Part shown: piece by piece, positions 17,948 through 27,845 of the stretch
Layout: each line of letters begins with the position of its first letter
Numbering within the stretch: the stretch's first letter is position 1
Source: an uncultured Pelagibacteraceae bacterium
GTDB lineage: Bacteria > Pseudomonadota > Alphaproteobacteria > Pelagibacterales > Pelagibacteraceae
Assembly (NCBI GenBank): GCA_902596675.1
Contig: CACJUO010000002.1
Coordinates: 1-64,000, forward strand
Length of the DNA: 64,000 bases
Reading direction: 5' to 3'
Notes under the pieces: model-generated
Databases searched by the model: none
Seen by the model: the letters and a program-made list of their open reading frames with translations, nothing else
Told to the model about the DNA's origin: nothing
Made by a program: the position numbers and the translations under genes

Positions 17948-19768
17948 TTATTCAACAGTGACAGATTTTGCTAAATTTCTTGGCTTATCAATATCATAAC
18001 CTTTTTCTAATGCTGAATAAAAAGCAAGTTTTTGTAAAGGAAGTGTCATTAAAAAAGGAATTAAATCATCATCAAGTTGATCAACTTCAATCTTTTCCCA
18101 AATATTTTCTGAAATAACTTCATCCTTATTTTTATTTGTAATCAATAAAACTTTAGCACCTCTGGCTATTACTTCTTGCATATTAGAAATCGTTTTTTTG
18201 TAATGCTCATCTCTCGGGGCCAAAACAACTACTGGCATACCCTCTTCTATAAGTGCCAATGGTCCATGTTTCATTTCACCAGCTGGATATCCCTCAGCAT
18301 GAACATAAGCCAATTCTTTTAATTTTAGTGCACCCTCTAAAGCAATTGGGAATGAATTACCTCTTCCTAAAAACATAGAACCTTTAGCTTTAGCAAAAAC
18401 CTTACCAATATTTAATATTTTTTGATCTTGTCTAAGAGTTTTTTTTGCAGAATTCGATAAATTTAATATATTTTTTATTTTTGATTTATACTCTTTTCCG
18501 TTAATGCACTTTTGATCAAAAGAAATTTTTGTTGATAAGATATATAAAACTAGCATTTGACCTATAAATGCTTTAGTTGAAGCTACACCAATTTCTTGTC
18601 CACAATAAATAGGTAATACTAAATCAGCGTTTCGTGCAATCGAGCTCTCAATAACATTAACTATCGCACAAGTTTTCATTTTATTTTTTTTACATAAATC
18701 TAATGCTGCATATGTGTCCGCAGTCTCTCCTGATTGAGAAACAAAAATATATAGACAATCTTTTTTAAATCTAACTTTTCGGTATCTAAATTCTGAAGCT
18801 ATATCAACTGAAATATCTAGATTTGTATTTTGTTCCATCCAATATTTTGCAATTAAACACGAATGAAACGCAGTACCACATCCAATTAACATTGCAGATT
18901 TAAAAGAGCTTATTTTCCAAGGAAAATTGTAAATATTAATTTGATTATTAAACTTATCAATATACTCATTAATACAATCGTTTATAGTTGAAGGTTGTTC
19001 GTCTATTTCTTTCTCCATAAAGTATTTATAATCGCCTTTGTCATAATTTAATTCATCTTTAGATAAATTCATCACTTTTTTATTTATTTTTAATCCTTCG
19101 TTATCAAAAAAATCTATATGATCTTTTTTGACAAAACAAAACTCTCCATCATCTAAATAAGAAATTTTATTTGTCATAGACTTTAGTGCATAAGAATCTG
19201 AGCCTAGATAATTTTCATTTGGTCCATAACCAACTGCTAAGGGAGAACCTCTTCTTGCTCCTATCATTAAATCATTTTGACCTTTAAATATAATTCCAAG
19301 TGCAAAACTACCATGAAGTTTTTTAAGAACTTTTATTATTGTATTTTTTAATGAATTCTTTTTTAAGTAATCTGTTACTAAATGAGCTATTACTTCTGTA
19401 TCTGTTTGTGATTTAAAGATATAACCTTTTTTTTCCAAAATTTTTTTTAATATTGTTGAATTTTCAATAATTCCATTGTGAACCACTGAGACTTCTTCGG
19501 AAGAATGAGGATGAGCATTAATTTTACTAGGTTTGCCATGTGTTGCCCACCTTACATGTCCAATGCCGATATCGCCTTTGAGGTTAAATTTATTAATGTC
19601 TCTCTCTAAAACATCGACCCTACCCTCGCACTTAACTTCATTTATGTTTCCATTGACCAAAGTAGCAATACCAGCTGAATCATATCCCCTGTACTCAAGT
19701 TTTTTTAAGGAGTTAATTATTCTACCAGATACTTCTTTTGAGCTGATTATTCCGACTATACCGCACAT
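17948..19768 (-). CDS. glmS: Glutamine--fructose-6-phosphate aminotransferase (isomerizing)
   Basis: A 606-residue enzyme making glucosamine-6-phosphate for peptidoglycan and lipid A. The N-terminal class II amidotransferase domain starts with the nucleophile Cys2 (MCGIVGIIS) and contains GHVRWATHGKPS; two SIS sugar-isomerase domains follow (FVSQSGETADT and GRGNSFPIALEGALKLKE). The C-terminus PRNLAKSVTVE is the conserved end. Full length and intact. It follows the GlmU-like gene with no intergenic base, so both steps of UDP-GlcNAc supply are coupled. Confidence 0.97.
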   Translation of the reverse strand: MCGIVGIISSKEVSGRIINSLKKLEYRGYDSAGIATLVNGNINEVKCEGRVDVLERDINKFNLKGDIGIGHVRWATHGKPSKINAHPHSSEEVSVVHNGIIENSTILKKILEKKGYIFKSQTDTEVIAHLVTDYLKKNSLKNTIIKVLKKLHGSFALGIIFKGQNDLMIGARRGSPLAVGYGPNENYLGSDSYALKSMTNKISYLDDGEFCFVKKDHIDFFDNEGLKINKKVMNLSKDELNYDKGDYKYFMEKEIDEQPSTINDCINEYIDKFNNQINIYNFPWKISSFKSAMLIGCGTAFHSCLIAKYWMEQNTNLDISVDIASEFRYRKVRFKKDCLYIFVSQSGETADTYAALDLCKKNKMKTCAIVNVIESSIARNADLVLPIYCGQEIGVASTKAFIGQMLVLYILSTKISFDQKCINGKEYKSKIKNILNLSNSAKKTLRQDQKILNIGKVFAKAKGSMFLGRGNSFPIALEGALKLKELAYVHAEGYPAGEMKHGPLALIEEGMPVVVLAPRDEHYKKTISNMQEVIARGAKVLLITNKNKDEVISENIWEKIEVDQLDDDLIPFLMTLPLQKLAFYSALEKGYDIDKPRNLAKSVTVE

Positions 19769-20389
19769 TTATTTTTTTCTTTTATATTTTTTAACTTCAA
19801 TTTGATTAGATCTTGTTAATGCCAATGAGCCTTTAGCAACTTTTTTTGTAATAACAGATCCAGCTCCAATTACACTTTTTTTTTCTAGCTTAACTGGAGC
19901 GACTAAAGATGTATTTGATCCAACAAAAACATCATCATCAATAATAGTTTTCATTTTTTTAACACCGTCATAATTACATGTAATTGTTCCTGCTCCAATA
20001 TTAACTTTTTTACCAAGTTTTGAGTCTCCGACATAAGAAAGATGACTTAGTTTCGAATTTTTACCTATTATACTTTTTTTAACTTCAACAAAATTTCCAA
20101 CTTTTGATCCAGACTTTAGTATTGTGCCTGGCCTTAACCTTGCGTAAGGACCAACATTTACATTGCTTTCTATTTTTACTCCCTCTAAATGAGAGAAAGA
20201 TAAAATTCTTACATTATTACCTAATGAAACATTATCTGAAATAACAACATATGGATCAATAGTTACATTTTTGCCAATTTTAGTATTTTTTGAAAAAAAT
20301 ACTGTTTCAGGAGCGGTCATTTTAACACCACTTTTTATAAATTTATTTCTAAGTTTTATTTGTTCGTTCTGAAATTTTTTTTGTTTCAT
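19769..20389 (-). CDS. GlmU-like acetyltransferase domain only (truncated relative to bifunctional GlmU)
   Basis: A 206-residue left-handed beta-helix protein matching the C-terminal half of Glm[43 protein letters not shown], the catalytic His in [24 protein letters not shown] and [11 protein letters not shown]. That half acetylates glucosamine-1-phosphate. The uridylyltransferase domain of about 230 residues (with the GTA-type nucleotide loop) is not present upstream: the divergent gph begins 69 bases away. So this gene encodes a stand-alone acetyltransferase, and the uridylyl step must be elsewhere in the genome. It sits directly before glmS, supporting a role in UDP-GlcNAc synthesis. Confidence 0.88.
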   Translation of the reverse strand: MKQKKFQNEQIKLRNKFIKSGVKMTAPETVFFSKNTKIGKNVTIDPYVVISDNVSLGNNVRILSFSHLEGVKIESNVNVGPYARLRPGTILKSGSKVGNFVEVKKSIIGKNSKLSHLSYVGDSKLGKKVNIGAGTITCNYDGVKKMKTIIDDDVFVGSNTSLVAPVKLEKKSVIGAGSVITKKVAKGSLALTRSNQIEVKKYKRKK

Positions 20390-20457
20390 TTGATATTTTT
20401 ATATATTTGGGTATTAGTTTAATTAATTCACAATATATTTCTTAATAATACTTTTAA

Positions 20458-21123
20458 ATGGCACAAAAATTTACAATTCTGTTTGATCTTGATGGAACAT
20501 TAGTTGATACAGCACCAGATTTGATACGTGCTCATAATCATGTAATGAAAAAATTTGGTTATCCAACCAAAACTTTAGGTGAATTAAAAAATGCTGTCGG
20601 CAAAGGTGCAAAGGCAATGATGGCAAAAGCTAACGGTCAGTGGAAATGGTTTGATGAAAAAATTCAAAATGAAATGACAAATGAGTTTTTAACTTACTAT
20701 GGTGATAATATTTTACATGAGAGTAAATTAATTAATGGTGTTAAAGAATTTCTAAATTGGTGCAAAAAAGAAAATATTTCGATGGCTGTTTGCACTAATA
20801 AGACTGAACATTTAGCGGTTGATCTTTTAAAGAAAATTGGAATTTATGATTATTTTGAGTATGTTGCAGGTTATAATACTTTTGAATATTGTAAGCCAGA
20901 CCCTAGGCACTTAACCACAACTATCCAAATTTTAGATGGTAAAATAAATAAATCAATTATGATCGGAGATAGTGAAACAGATGCAAATGCTGCTAAAGCA
21001 GCTGAAATTCCAATAATTTTACTCAAATATGGTTATACAGAAAAGCATTCAAACGAAATTTATCATAATCACCTAATTAAAGACTTTGTCGGAATTGAAA
21101 AAATAGTAACTGAATATCTTTAA
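20458..21123 (+). CDS. gph: HAD-superfamily phosphatase, phosphoglycolate phosphatase type
   Basis: A 221-residue HAD hydrolase of subclass IA. Motif I is FDLDGTLVDTAPDL (nucleophile Asp about residue 10), motif II lies in AVCTNKTEH, motif III Lys is near YCKPDPRHL, and motif IV is MIGDSETDANAAKAA. This matches Gph-type enzymes that remove phosphate from 2-phosphoglycolate formed during DNA repair or oxygenase reactions. HAD substrate ranges are broad, so the exact substrate is inferred. It faces the GlmU-like gene across a 68-base A/T-rich gap. Confidence 0.86.
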   Translation: MAQKFTILFDLDGTLVDTAPDLIRAHNHVMKKFGYPTKTLGELKNAVGKGAKAMMAKANGQWKWFDEKIQNEMTNEFLTYYGDNILHESKLINGVKEFLNWCKKENISMAVCTNKTEHLAVDLLKKIGIYDYFEYVAGYNTFEYCKPDPRHLTTTIQILDGKINKSIMIGDSETDANAAKAAEIPIILLKYGYTEKHSNEIYHNHLIKDFVGIEKIVTEYL

Positions 21124-21166
21124 TATTGATTAATTTAATTTAACTATTAAAACAAAATAACAACCT

Positions 21167-21170
21167 AGGA
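21167..21170 (+). promoter_or_regulatory. Ribosome binding site of prpD
   Basis: AGGA lies 6 bases before the first of two tandem TTG codons (21177 and 21180). No ATG is in frame nearby, so this site supports a TTG start for prpD. Spacing of 9 to the second TTG would also be acceptable. Confidence 0.55.
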
Positions 21171-21176
21171 ATTATT

Positions 21177-22679
21177 TTGTTGTTAAACACTGTTAAAGTA
21201 TACCCGTCTAAAATCAAACTTCCAAAGAAGAAACAGCTTGCGTGGAAAATAGCGATGATTGCTAGTGATAATGCAAATTTAAATAATGATTCAGTGGAAA
21301 TGGTTATCAACAGAATAATAGATAATGCTTCTGTAGCGATAGCATCCTTAAACAGAAAACCAGTTATATCAGCAAGAGAAATGGCTAAATGTCATGTTAG
21401 AAAATTAGGATCCACTGTTTTCGGAATTAACTCTAAAACAAAATTTGATCCTGAATGGGCTGCGTGGGCAAATGGAACGGCAGTTAGAGAATTAGATTTT
21501 CACGATACTTTTTTAGCAGCAGATTATAGTCACCCAGGTGATAACATTCCTCCAATTTTGGCTGTTGGACAAAAACTTAATCGAAGTGGATTAGATCTCT
21601 TAAGAGGTATAATTACTGCTTACGAAGTACAAGTCAATTTAGTAAAAGCAATTTGCTTACACAAACATAAAGTTGACCATATTGCTCACTTAGGACCTAG
21701 TGTTGCAGCTGGAATTGGTTCAATGTTAAAATTAAATACTGAAACTATTTATCAAGCTGTACAACAAGCTCTTCATGTTAGTATTTCAACTCGTCAATCT
21801 AGAAAAGGTGAAATATCAAGTTGGAAAGCATATGCTCCCGCTCATGCTGGTAAGTTAGCAATTGAAGCAGTTGATAGAGCTATGAGAGGTGAAGGCGCTC
21901 CTAGTCCTATTTATGAAGGAGAAGACAGTGTTATTGCTAGAATACTAGATGGAAAGAATGCAAAATACTACGTTCCATTACCTAAAAAGAATGAACCGAA
22001 AAAAGCAATTTTAGAAACGTATACAAAAGAATACTCGGCAGAATATCAAGCACAAGCATTGATAGATATTGGCAAAAAATTAAATAAAAAAATTTCAGAT
22101 TTAAAAAACATTAAAAAAATAGATATCTATACTAGCCACCATACGCATTTTGTAATTGGAACAGGTGCTAATGATCCTCAAAAAATGGATCCGAATGCAT
22201 CAAGAGAAACTTTAGATCACTCTATTATGTACATTTTTGCTGTAGCTTTAGAGGACGCAGATTGGCATCATGTAAAGTCGTATACTAAGGCTAGAGCAAA
22301 TAAAAAAAGCACAATTAAAATATGGAAATCAATAACAACTCATGAAAATAAAAAGTGGACCAAAAAATATCATCATCCAGATCCAAAAAAGAAATCATTT
22401 GGGGCAAAAGTTTTAGTTACTTTAAATAATGGTAAAAAAATATCCGAGGAGCTTGAAAAAGCTGATGCACATCCATTTGGAGCAAGACCTTTTGAAAGAA
22501 AAGATTATATTAAGAAATTTTTAACTTTAACAAATAAAATATTATCAAAAAAAGAAAGTGATAGATTTTTAAAAACTGTGCAAAATTTAAAAAAATTAAA
22601 AAAAGGGAGTCTCGATAGATTAAATATCGAGGTGAACAGGAAATATTTAAAGAAAAATAATAAAAAAGGTATTTTTTAA
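21177..22679 (+). CDS. prpD: 2-methylcitrate dehydratase (MmgE/PrpD family)
   Basis: A 500-residue PrpD that dehydrates 2-methylcitrate in the methylcitrate cycle. Family blocks are [29 protein letters not shown] (read about residues 98-126), [11 protein letters not shown] and [16 protein letters not shown]. Start is a TTG; two adjacent TTG codons are possible, with AGGA upstream. prpB follows after one base and prpC overlaps prpB by one, giving a complete D-B-C set for oxidising propionyl-CoA to pyruvate. No PrpR-type regulator is adjacent. Confidence 0.95.
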   Translation: MLLNTVKVYPSKIKLPKKKQLAWKIAMIASDNANLNNDSVEMVINRIIDNASVAIASLNRKPVISAREMAKCHVRKLGSTVFGINSKTKFDPEWAAWANGTAVRELDFHDTFLAADYSHPGDNIPPILAVGQKLNRSGLDLLRGIITAYEVQVNLVKAICLHKHKVDHIAHLGPSVAAGIGSMLKLNTETIYQAVQQALHVSISTRQSRKGEISSWKAYAPAHAGKLAIEAVDRAMRGEGAPSPIYEGEDSVIARILDGKNAKYYVPLPKKNEPKKAILETYTKEYSAEYQAQALIDIGKKLNKKISDLKNIKKIDIYTSHHTHFVIGTGANDPQKMDPNASRETLDHSIMYIFAVALEDADWHHVKSYTKARANKKSTIKIWKSITTHENKKWTKKYHHPDPKKKSFGAKVLVTLNNGKKISEELEKADAHPFGARPFERKDYIKKFLTLTNKILSKKESDRFLKTVQNLKKLKKGSLDRLNIEVNRKYLKKNNKKGIF

Positions 22680-22680
22680 A

Positions 22681-23577
22681 ATGCATTTTGTTGAAAAAGA
22701 TTTAACACAAAAAAGAATTGATTTAGATGCTAAACTTAAATCTAATAAAATTCTAAGAGTACCTGGTGCCTACAATCCCTTAACAGCTAAATTGATAGAA
22801 GAAATAGGTTATGATGCAGTCTATGTGTCTGGCGGTGTAATGGCTAATGATTTAGGATTTCCAGATATTGGATTAACAACTCTTCAAGATGTTAGCACAA
22901 GATCTTATTTAATTTCTAGAGTAACAAATCTTCCAACAATTGTTGATATTGATACTGGATTTAAGTCATGCAAAGAAACAATTGAGACATTTGAAGAATT
23001 TGGAGTTGCTGCCGTTCATTTGGAAGATCAGATTGAGCAGAAAAGATGTGGCCATTTAGATAACAAAGAACTTATCTCAAAAGAGAAAATGGTTGAAAAG
23101 ATAAAAGAATGCGTGTCCTCAAGAAAAGACAAAAATTTTAAGATTATAGCAAGATCAGATGCAAAAAGTGTTGAAGGAATTGATAGTATGATTGATAGAT
23201 GTAAGGCTTATATTGATGCAGGAGCTGAGGTAATATTTCCAGAAGCTTTAGAAGATGAGAAGGAATTTGAATTCGTTAGAAAATCCCTTGATTGTTATCT
23301 TTTAGCAAACATGACAGAGTTTGGAAAATCAAAATTACTCAATTATAAACAACTTGAAGAATTGGGATATAATATTGTTATTTATCCAGTATCCACTCAA
23401 AGATTAGCAATGAAAAATGTTGAGGACGGTTTACGTGCCATTTTTGCTGATGGACATCAAAACAATATTATTGATAAAATGCAAACGCGGAAAAGATTAT
23501 ACGATTTAGTAGAATACGAAAAATATAATGCTTTAGACGAAAAGATTTATAATTTTAATACAGATGGGCATGAATAA
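22681..23577 (+). CDS. prpB: Methylisocitrate lyase
   Basis: A 298-residue isocitrate-lyase-superfamily enzyme that cleaves 2-methylisocitrate to pyruvate and succinate. Visible features are VYVSGGVMAND, PTIVDIDTGF (Mg ligand Asp pair), HLEDQIEQKRCGH with the catalytic cysteine loop KRCGH, and IARSDAKSVEG. It is packed between prpD and prpC. Confidence 0.95.
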   Translation: MHFVEKDLTQKRIDLDAKLKSNKILRVPGAYNPLTAKLIEEIGYDAVYVSGGVMANDLGFPDIGLTTLQDVSTRSYLISRVTNLPTIVDIDTGFKSCKETIETFEEFGVAAVHLEDQIEQKRCGHLDNKELISKEKMVEKIKECVSSRKDKNFKIIARSDAKSVEGIDSMIDRCKAYIDAGAEVIFPEALEDEKEFEFVRKSLDCYLLANMTEFGKSKLLNYKQLEELGYNIVIYPVSTQRLAMKNVEDGLRAIFADGHQNNIIDKMQTRKRLYDLVEYEKYNALDEKIYNFNTDGHE

Positions 23578-24701
23578 TGAGTGATGATATCAAAAAAGGG
23601 TTATTAGGTATAGTTGTTGACGAAACAGAAGTTTCAAAAGTAATGCCAGAAATCAATTCTTTGACTTATAGAGGATATGCCGCTCAAGATTTATGTGCGA
23701 AATGTAAATTTGAAGAGGTCGCTTATCTAATACTCAATGGTGAACTGCCAACCAAAAAACAATTAAAAAAATTTGAAAAAGTGGAAAGAAATGAGAGAAA
23801 GCTATCTAAAACATTATTAGATGATATTAAGAAGTTTCCAAAAAAAGCTCATCCTATGGATGTTGCTAGAACAGCAGTTAGTATTATGGGACTTGAAGAC
23901 AAAGAAACCAAAGATAATTCCCCTAAAGCCAATATGCGAAAAGTTATGAGAATTTTTGCAAAAATGCCAGTTGCTCTAGCTGCATTTTATAGAGCAAGGA
24001 AAGGAAAAAAGATTATTCCACCCAAAAAAAATCTATCTTTTTCAGAAAATTTTTTTCATATGTGTTTTGGAAAGGTTCCAAACAAAGATATAGTTAAAGC
24101 GTTTGATGTATCTCTAATTTTATATGCAGAACACAGTTTTAATGTTTCAACTTTTACAGCAAGAACAATAACAAGTAGTTTATCTGATATTCACGGTGCA
24201 ATTACTGGTGCAATAGCAAGTTTAAAAGGTCCTCTTCATGGAGGTGCTAACGAAGAAGTCATGCATATGATGAATAAAATTAAAAAACCAGAAAACGCAC
24301 TAAAATGGATAAATAAAGCTTTAGATAATAAAGATGTTGTTATGGGATTTGGCCATAGAGTTTATAAAAGTGGAGACTCTAGAGTTCCCACGATGAGAGA
24401 ATATTTTGGTAAAGTTGCAAAGATTAAAAAAGATAAAAAGTTTGAAAAGATTTATGACATTGTTGAAAAAGTAATGATTGATAGAAAAAATATTCATCCA
24501 AACGTAGATTACCCTACTGGACCGACTTATCATTTGATGGGTTTTGACACTGATTTCTTTACTCCTATTTTTGTTATTTCAAGAATTACTGGTTGGTCTG
24601 CCCATATTATAGAACAACATGCTGCTAATAAATTAATTAGGCCTTTAGCAAGTTACAAAGGTAGTAAACACCGCAAAGTTCTTCAATTAAATCAAAGATA
24701 A
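23577..24701 (+). CDS. prpC: 2-methylcitrate synthase (citrate synthase family)
   Basis: A 374-residue citrate-synthase-fold enzyme of the short bacterial type. Catalytic residues are seen in LYAEHSFNVSTFT, GPLHGGANE (His) and VMGFGHRVYKSGDSR (His), with an Asp in the later PTGPTYHLMGFDTDFFTPIF. Family and operon identify it as the methylcitrate synthase condensing propionyl-CoA with oxaloacetate; side activity with acetyl-CoA is common. Its gene starts inside the prpB stop. Confidence 0.93.
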   Translation: MSDDIKKGLLGIVVDETEVSKVMPEINSLTYRGYAAQDLCAKCKFEEVAYLILNGELPTKKQLKKFEKVERNERKLSKTLLDDIKKFPKKAHPMDVARTAVSIMGLEDKETKDNSPKANMRKVMRIFAKMPVALAAFYRARKGKKIIPPKKNLSFSENFFHMCFGKVPNKDIVKAFDVSLILYAEHSFNVSTFTARTITSSLSDIHGAITGAIASLKGPLHGGANEEVMHMMNKIKKPENALKWINKALDNKDVVMGFGHRVYKSGDSRVPTMREYFGKVAKIKKDKKFEKIYDIVEKVMIDRKNIHPNVDYPTGPTYHLMGFDTDFFTPIFVISRITGWSAHIIEQHAANKLIRPLASYKGSKHRKVLQLNQR

Positions 24702-24710
24702 ATTAATATT

Positions 24711-24896
24711 TTAATCAAGGTCTAATTTTCCACATTGTACTCTTGTAAATACGCAAGTTGAATAATGGTATGTAGTTTTCACATCCTTAACCACACCTAA
24801 AGCCCCACCCTCTATTGTTCCTGTAACTGTGTTACAGCCAGTAACTAATGTGAATAAACCAACTATCAATATTCTTAAGAAAAAGCTTCTGTCCAT
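24711..24896 (-). CDS. Small entericidin-like lipoprotein
   Basis: A 61-residue protein with a hydrophobic leader (FFLRILIVGLFTLVTGC) and a lipobox LVTGC with the lipidated Cys near residue 21. The mature part starts NTVTGTIEGGALGVVKDVKT, reminiscent of entericidin-type lipoproteins (CNTVxGxGxDV), then holds two more cysteines. It starts inside the nrdB end (22-base overlap) and shares that transcript. A GAGG lies only three bases before its ATG, so initiation may rely on coupling. Family link is tentative. Confidence 0.6.
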   Translation of the reverse strand: MDRSFFLRILIVGLFTLVTGCNTVTGTIEGGALGVVKDVKTTYHYSTCVFTRVQCGKLDLD

Positions 24897-25882
24897 GATC
24901 CTCTGGTTGAAGCTTTAGAGTATTCTGTAGCTCTACCTTCAAAGAAGTTCATATGTTCCACTGCATTCAACATGGTATCAAGCCAAGTTAATGGATTTTT
25001 TTGAACGTCATAAATAGGTTCTAAGCCTAACTGATCTAATCTTCTATTTGCAATAAACCTTATATATTCTTTAACCTCTTTTGCTGTTAAACCTTCCATA
25101 GGTCCCATTTCAAAAGCTAGATCAATAAACGAATCTTCATGCTCAACAATAGTTCTGCATGCCTCATAAAGTTCTTTTTTAAGTTTTGGTGTCCATATTT
25201 CAGGGTTTTCTTTAATAAACTCTTTAAAGACTCTAATCATTGAATTACAGTGAAGCGTTTCATCTCTTACTGACCAAGTAACAATTTGGCCCATACCCTT
25301 CATCTTATTATGTCTTGGGAAGTTAAGTAAGATGGCAAAACTTGCAAATAATTGTAAACCTTCTGTGAATGCACTAAATACAGCAACTGTTTTTGCAATA
25401 TCTTCTTTTGAATTTACATTAAAACCTTGCATGTAATCATATTTATCCTTCATTTCTTTGTACTTCATGAAAGCCGAATATTCTGACTCTGGCATTCCAA
25501 TTGTATCAAGTAGATGTGAATAAGCTGCAACGTGAACGGTTTCCATAGATGCAAATGCGGTCATCATCATTAGCACTTCAGTTGGTTTAAATACTGTTGT
25601 GTAGTGTCTTAAGTAGCAATTGTTAACTTCAACATCAGCTTGTGTAAAAAATCTAAAAATCTGAGTTAATAAATTTTTCTCAGGTTGTGACAAATTTTTT
25701 TGCCAATCTCTTACATCATCTCCTAGTGGAACTTCTTCAGGCAACCAATGAATCCTTTGTTGTGTTAACCATGCATCATAACACCACGGATATCTAAAAG
25801 GTTTATAGACCGGGTTCTCAACTAATAAACCCATTTTTTTTGGTTGAATTATTTCTTTATTAATTTTTTCAGCTACTGACAC
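24875..25882 (-). CDS. nrdB: Ribonucleotide reductase class I, beta subunit
   Basis: Ferritin-like R2 protein that generates the radical for NrdA. By track numbering the metal ligands are D86 (TQADVE), E117 and H120 (SMETVHVAAY), E177 (AFTEGLQ), E211 and H214 (RDETLH). The radical tyrosine is present (Y124), so this is not a Tyr-less subclass. The track begins at a GTG at 25891. I choose the GTG at 25882 (335 residues, starting SVAEKINKE) because GAGGAG stands 8 bases before it and nothing precedes the first GTG. It overlaps the CLSC-coding tail of nrdA by 10 bases. Confidence 0.95.
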   Translation of the reverse strand: MSVAEKINKEIIQPKKMGLLVENPVYKPFRYPWCYDAWLTQQRIHWLPEEVPLGDDVRDWQKNLSQPEKNLLTQIFRFFTQADVEVNNCYLRHYTTVFKPTEVLMMMTAFASMETVHVAAYSHLLDTIGMPESEYSAFMKYKEMKDKYDYMQGFNVNSKEDIAKTVAVFSAFTEGLQLFASFAILLNFPRHNKMKGMGQIVTWSVRDETLHCNSMIRVFKEFIKENPEIWTPKLKKELYEACRTIVEHEDSFIDLAFEMGPMEGLTAKEVKEYIRFIANRRLDQLGLEPIYDVQKNPLTWLDTMLNAVEHMNFFEGRATEYSKASTRGSWTEAFS

Positions 25883-27810
25883 GATAAACACTCCTCATAA
25901 TCTTGTTGGTTATTACTTTCTTCTTTTGATTTATAAACGTTAGCTGCAATGTCGGTTGAATTTGCATCATTAACATTTTCAGCACGTTGTATTGATTTAG
26001 ACCTACAGTAATAAAGACTCTTCAAACCCTTCTTCCAAGCTTGAAGATGAATTTGATGCAAATCTCTTTTATGTACATCTGCAGGTAAAAATAAGTTAAT
26101 AGATTGAGCTTGAGAAATGTGAGGCGTTCTGTCGGCACTCAAATCCACAAGCCATCTTTGATCTAACTCAAATGCTGTTTTGAAAACATCTTTTTCATCT
26201 TGAGTTAAAAAATCTAAATGTGAGACAGATCCTTGGTTAGTTGTAATACTTGACCAAACTTCATCTGTATCTTTTCCATGTTTTTCTAACAATTTTCTTA
26301 AATATTTATTACGTACGTTAAAAGATCCTGAAAGAGTTTTATGTGTAAAGCTATTAGCAGCAATTGGCTCAACACCCGGTGATGTTCCACCACATATAAT
26401 TGAGATAGATGCAGTAGGAGCAATTGCAGTTTTATTTGAAAATCTCTCCATAATACCATAATCAGAAGCATCAGGACATGGTCCTCTTTCTTCGGCTAAA
26501 TCTTTTGATGCCCTATCCACACTTTTATGAATATGTTCAAATATCTTTTTGTTCCAAGCTTTACTCATAACAGATTCGATTGGAATCATTTTCTTTTGAT
26601 AATAAGAATGAAGTCCCATCACACCTAATCCAACACTTCTTTCTCTCATTGCTGAATATGTTGCATCACTAAATTGCTCAGGTGCATTTTCAATAAAATC
26701 AGTCATAACGTTGTCTAGGAACCTCATGACATCTTGTATAAAGTTTTCATCATCTTTCCATTCATCGTACTTCTCTACATTTAAAGATGATAAACAGCAC
26801 ACAGCAGTTCTGTCTTTTCCATCTTTATCAATTCCTGTTGGAAGTGTAATCTCGCTACAAAGATTTGAAGTTTTAACAGTAAGACCAGCAAGTTTATGAT
26901 GTTGGGGAATTTGTCTATTAACTGTATCTATGAAAATAATATATGGTTCTCCTGTTTCAATTCTTGCTGTTAATAATCTTATCCATAAATTTCTGGCAGA
27001 AACGGTTGCTTGAACAGCTCCATCTTTTGGACTTTTAAGACCCCATTGCTCATCTAATTCGACAGCTCTCATGAACGCATCTGAAACCAAGACGCCATGA
27101 TGTAAATTTAATGATTTTCTATTAGGATCTCCTCCAGTTGGTCTTCTCATTTCTATAAATTCTTCGATTTCTGGATGATCTATTGGAATGTAACAAGCAG
27201 CTGAGCCTCTTCTTAATGAACCTTGGCTAATTGCCATAGTCAAAGAATCCATTACTTTAATGAATGGAATTATGCCTGAAGTTTTACCAACTCTTCCAAT
27301 TTTCTCACCTATTGATCTTAGATTTCCCCAATAACTTCCAATACCACCGCCTCTTGCAGCTAGCCAAACGTTCTCACTCCACAAATCTAGAATACCATTA
27401 AGACTATCGCTAGCTTCATTTAGAAAACAAGATATTGGCAATCCTCTTGTTGTTCCTCCATTTGATAAAACTGGTGTTGCTGGCATGAACCAAAGCTTGC
27501 TAATATAGTTATATAATCTTTGAGCGTGTAAATTGTCGTCAGCATAATGACTTGCAACTCTAGCGAATAAGTCTTGAAAAGACTCGTTAGCACCTAAATA
27601 TCTATCTTTAAGAGTAGCTTTACCGAAGTCAGTTAAATTATTATCTCTGCTTCTATCAATTTTAATTGTTATGCCTTTTGAGTTTTGAAATAGTTCTGTT
27701 TCACTATTAAGAGAAAATAAATCTAATCTTTTATCTTTAGGATCTTGACTCACGTTTGGTGTATAATCAGAGACAGCTTTCCTAATAGCTTGTGATAAAA
27801 TCTTGTTCAT
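25873..27810 (-). CDS. nrdA: Ribonucleotide reductase class I, alpha subunit
   Basis: A 645-residue catalytic subunit making deoxyribonucleotides. The substrate-site Cys lies in GLPISCFLNEASDS, the radical-site SNLCSEITLP supplies the Asn, Cys and Glu set, ACCLSSLN (in TAVCCLSSL) gives the second redox Cys, and the tail ECLSCQ carries the shuttle thiols. An N-terminal ATP-cone of about 90 residues, present in many NrdA, is not visible: the protein begins close to the finger and barrel domain. Overall activity control by dATP may therefore be missing. A good Shine-Dalgarno (AAGGAGCG) precedes the ATG. Confidence 0.95.
   Translation of the reverse strand: MNKILSQAIRKAVSDYTPNVSQDPKDKRLDLFSLNSETELFQNSKGITIKIDRSRDNNLTDFGKATLKDRYLGANESFQDLFARVASHYADDNLHAQRLYNYISKLWFMPATPVLSNGGTTRGLPISCFLNEASDSLNGILDLWSENVWLAARGGGIGSYWGNLRSIGEKIGRVGKTSGIIPFIKVMDSLTMAISQGSLRRGSAACYIPIDHPEIEEFIEMRRPTGGDPNRKSLNLHHGVLVSDAFMRAVELDEQWGLKSPKDGAVQATVSARNLWIRLLTARIETGEPYIIFIDTVNRQIPQHHKLAGLTVKTSNLCSEITLPTGIDKDGKDRTAVCCLSSLNVEKYDEWKDDENFIQDVMRFLDNVMTDFIENAPEQFSDATYSAMRERSVGLGVMGLHSYYQKKMIPIESVMSKAWNKKIFEHIHKSVDRASKDLAEERGPCPDASDYGIMERFSNKTAIAPTASISIICGGTSPGVEPIAANSFTHKTLSGSFNVRNKYLRKLLEKHGKDTDEVWSSITTNQGSVSHLDFLTQDEKDVFKTAFELDQRWLVDLSADRTPHISQAQSINLFLPADVHKRDLHQIHLQAWKKGLKSLYYCRSKSIQRAENVNDANSTDIAANVYKSKEESNNQQDYEECLSCQ
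25891..25896 (-). promoter_or_regulatory. Ribosome binding site deciding the nrdB start
   Basis: GAGGAG on the minus strand, 8 bases before the GTG at 25882. It lies inside the last codons of nrdA (EEC), so nrdB translation initiates within the end of nrdA. Confidence 0.6.
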
Positions 27811-27845
27811 TTCGCTCCTTTTTTGTACTATACTTAACTTTGTAA

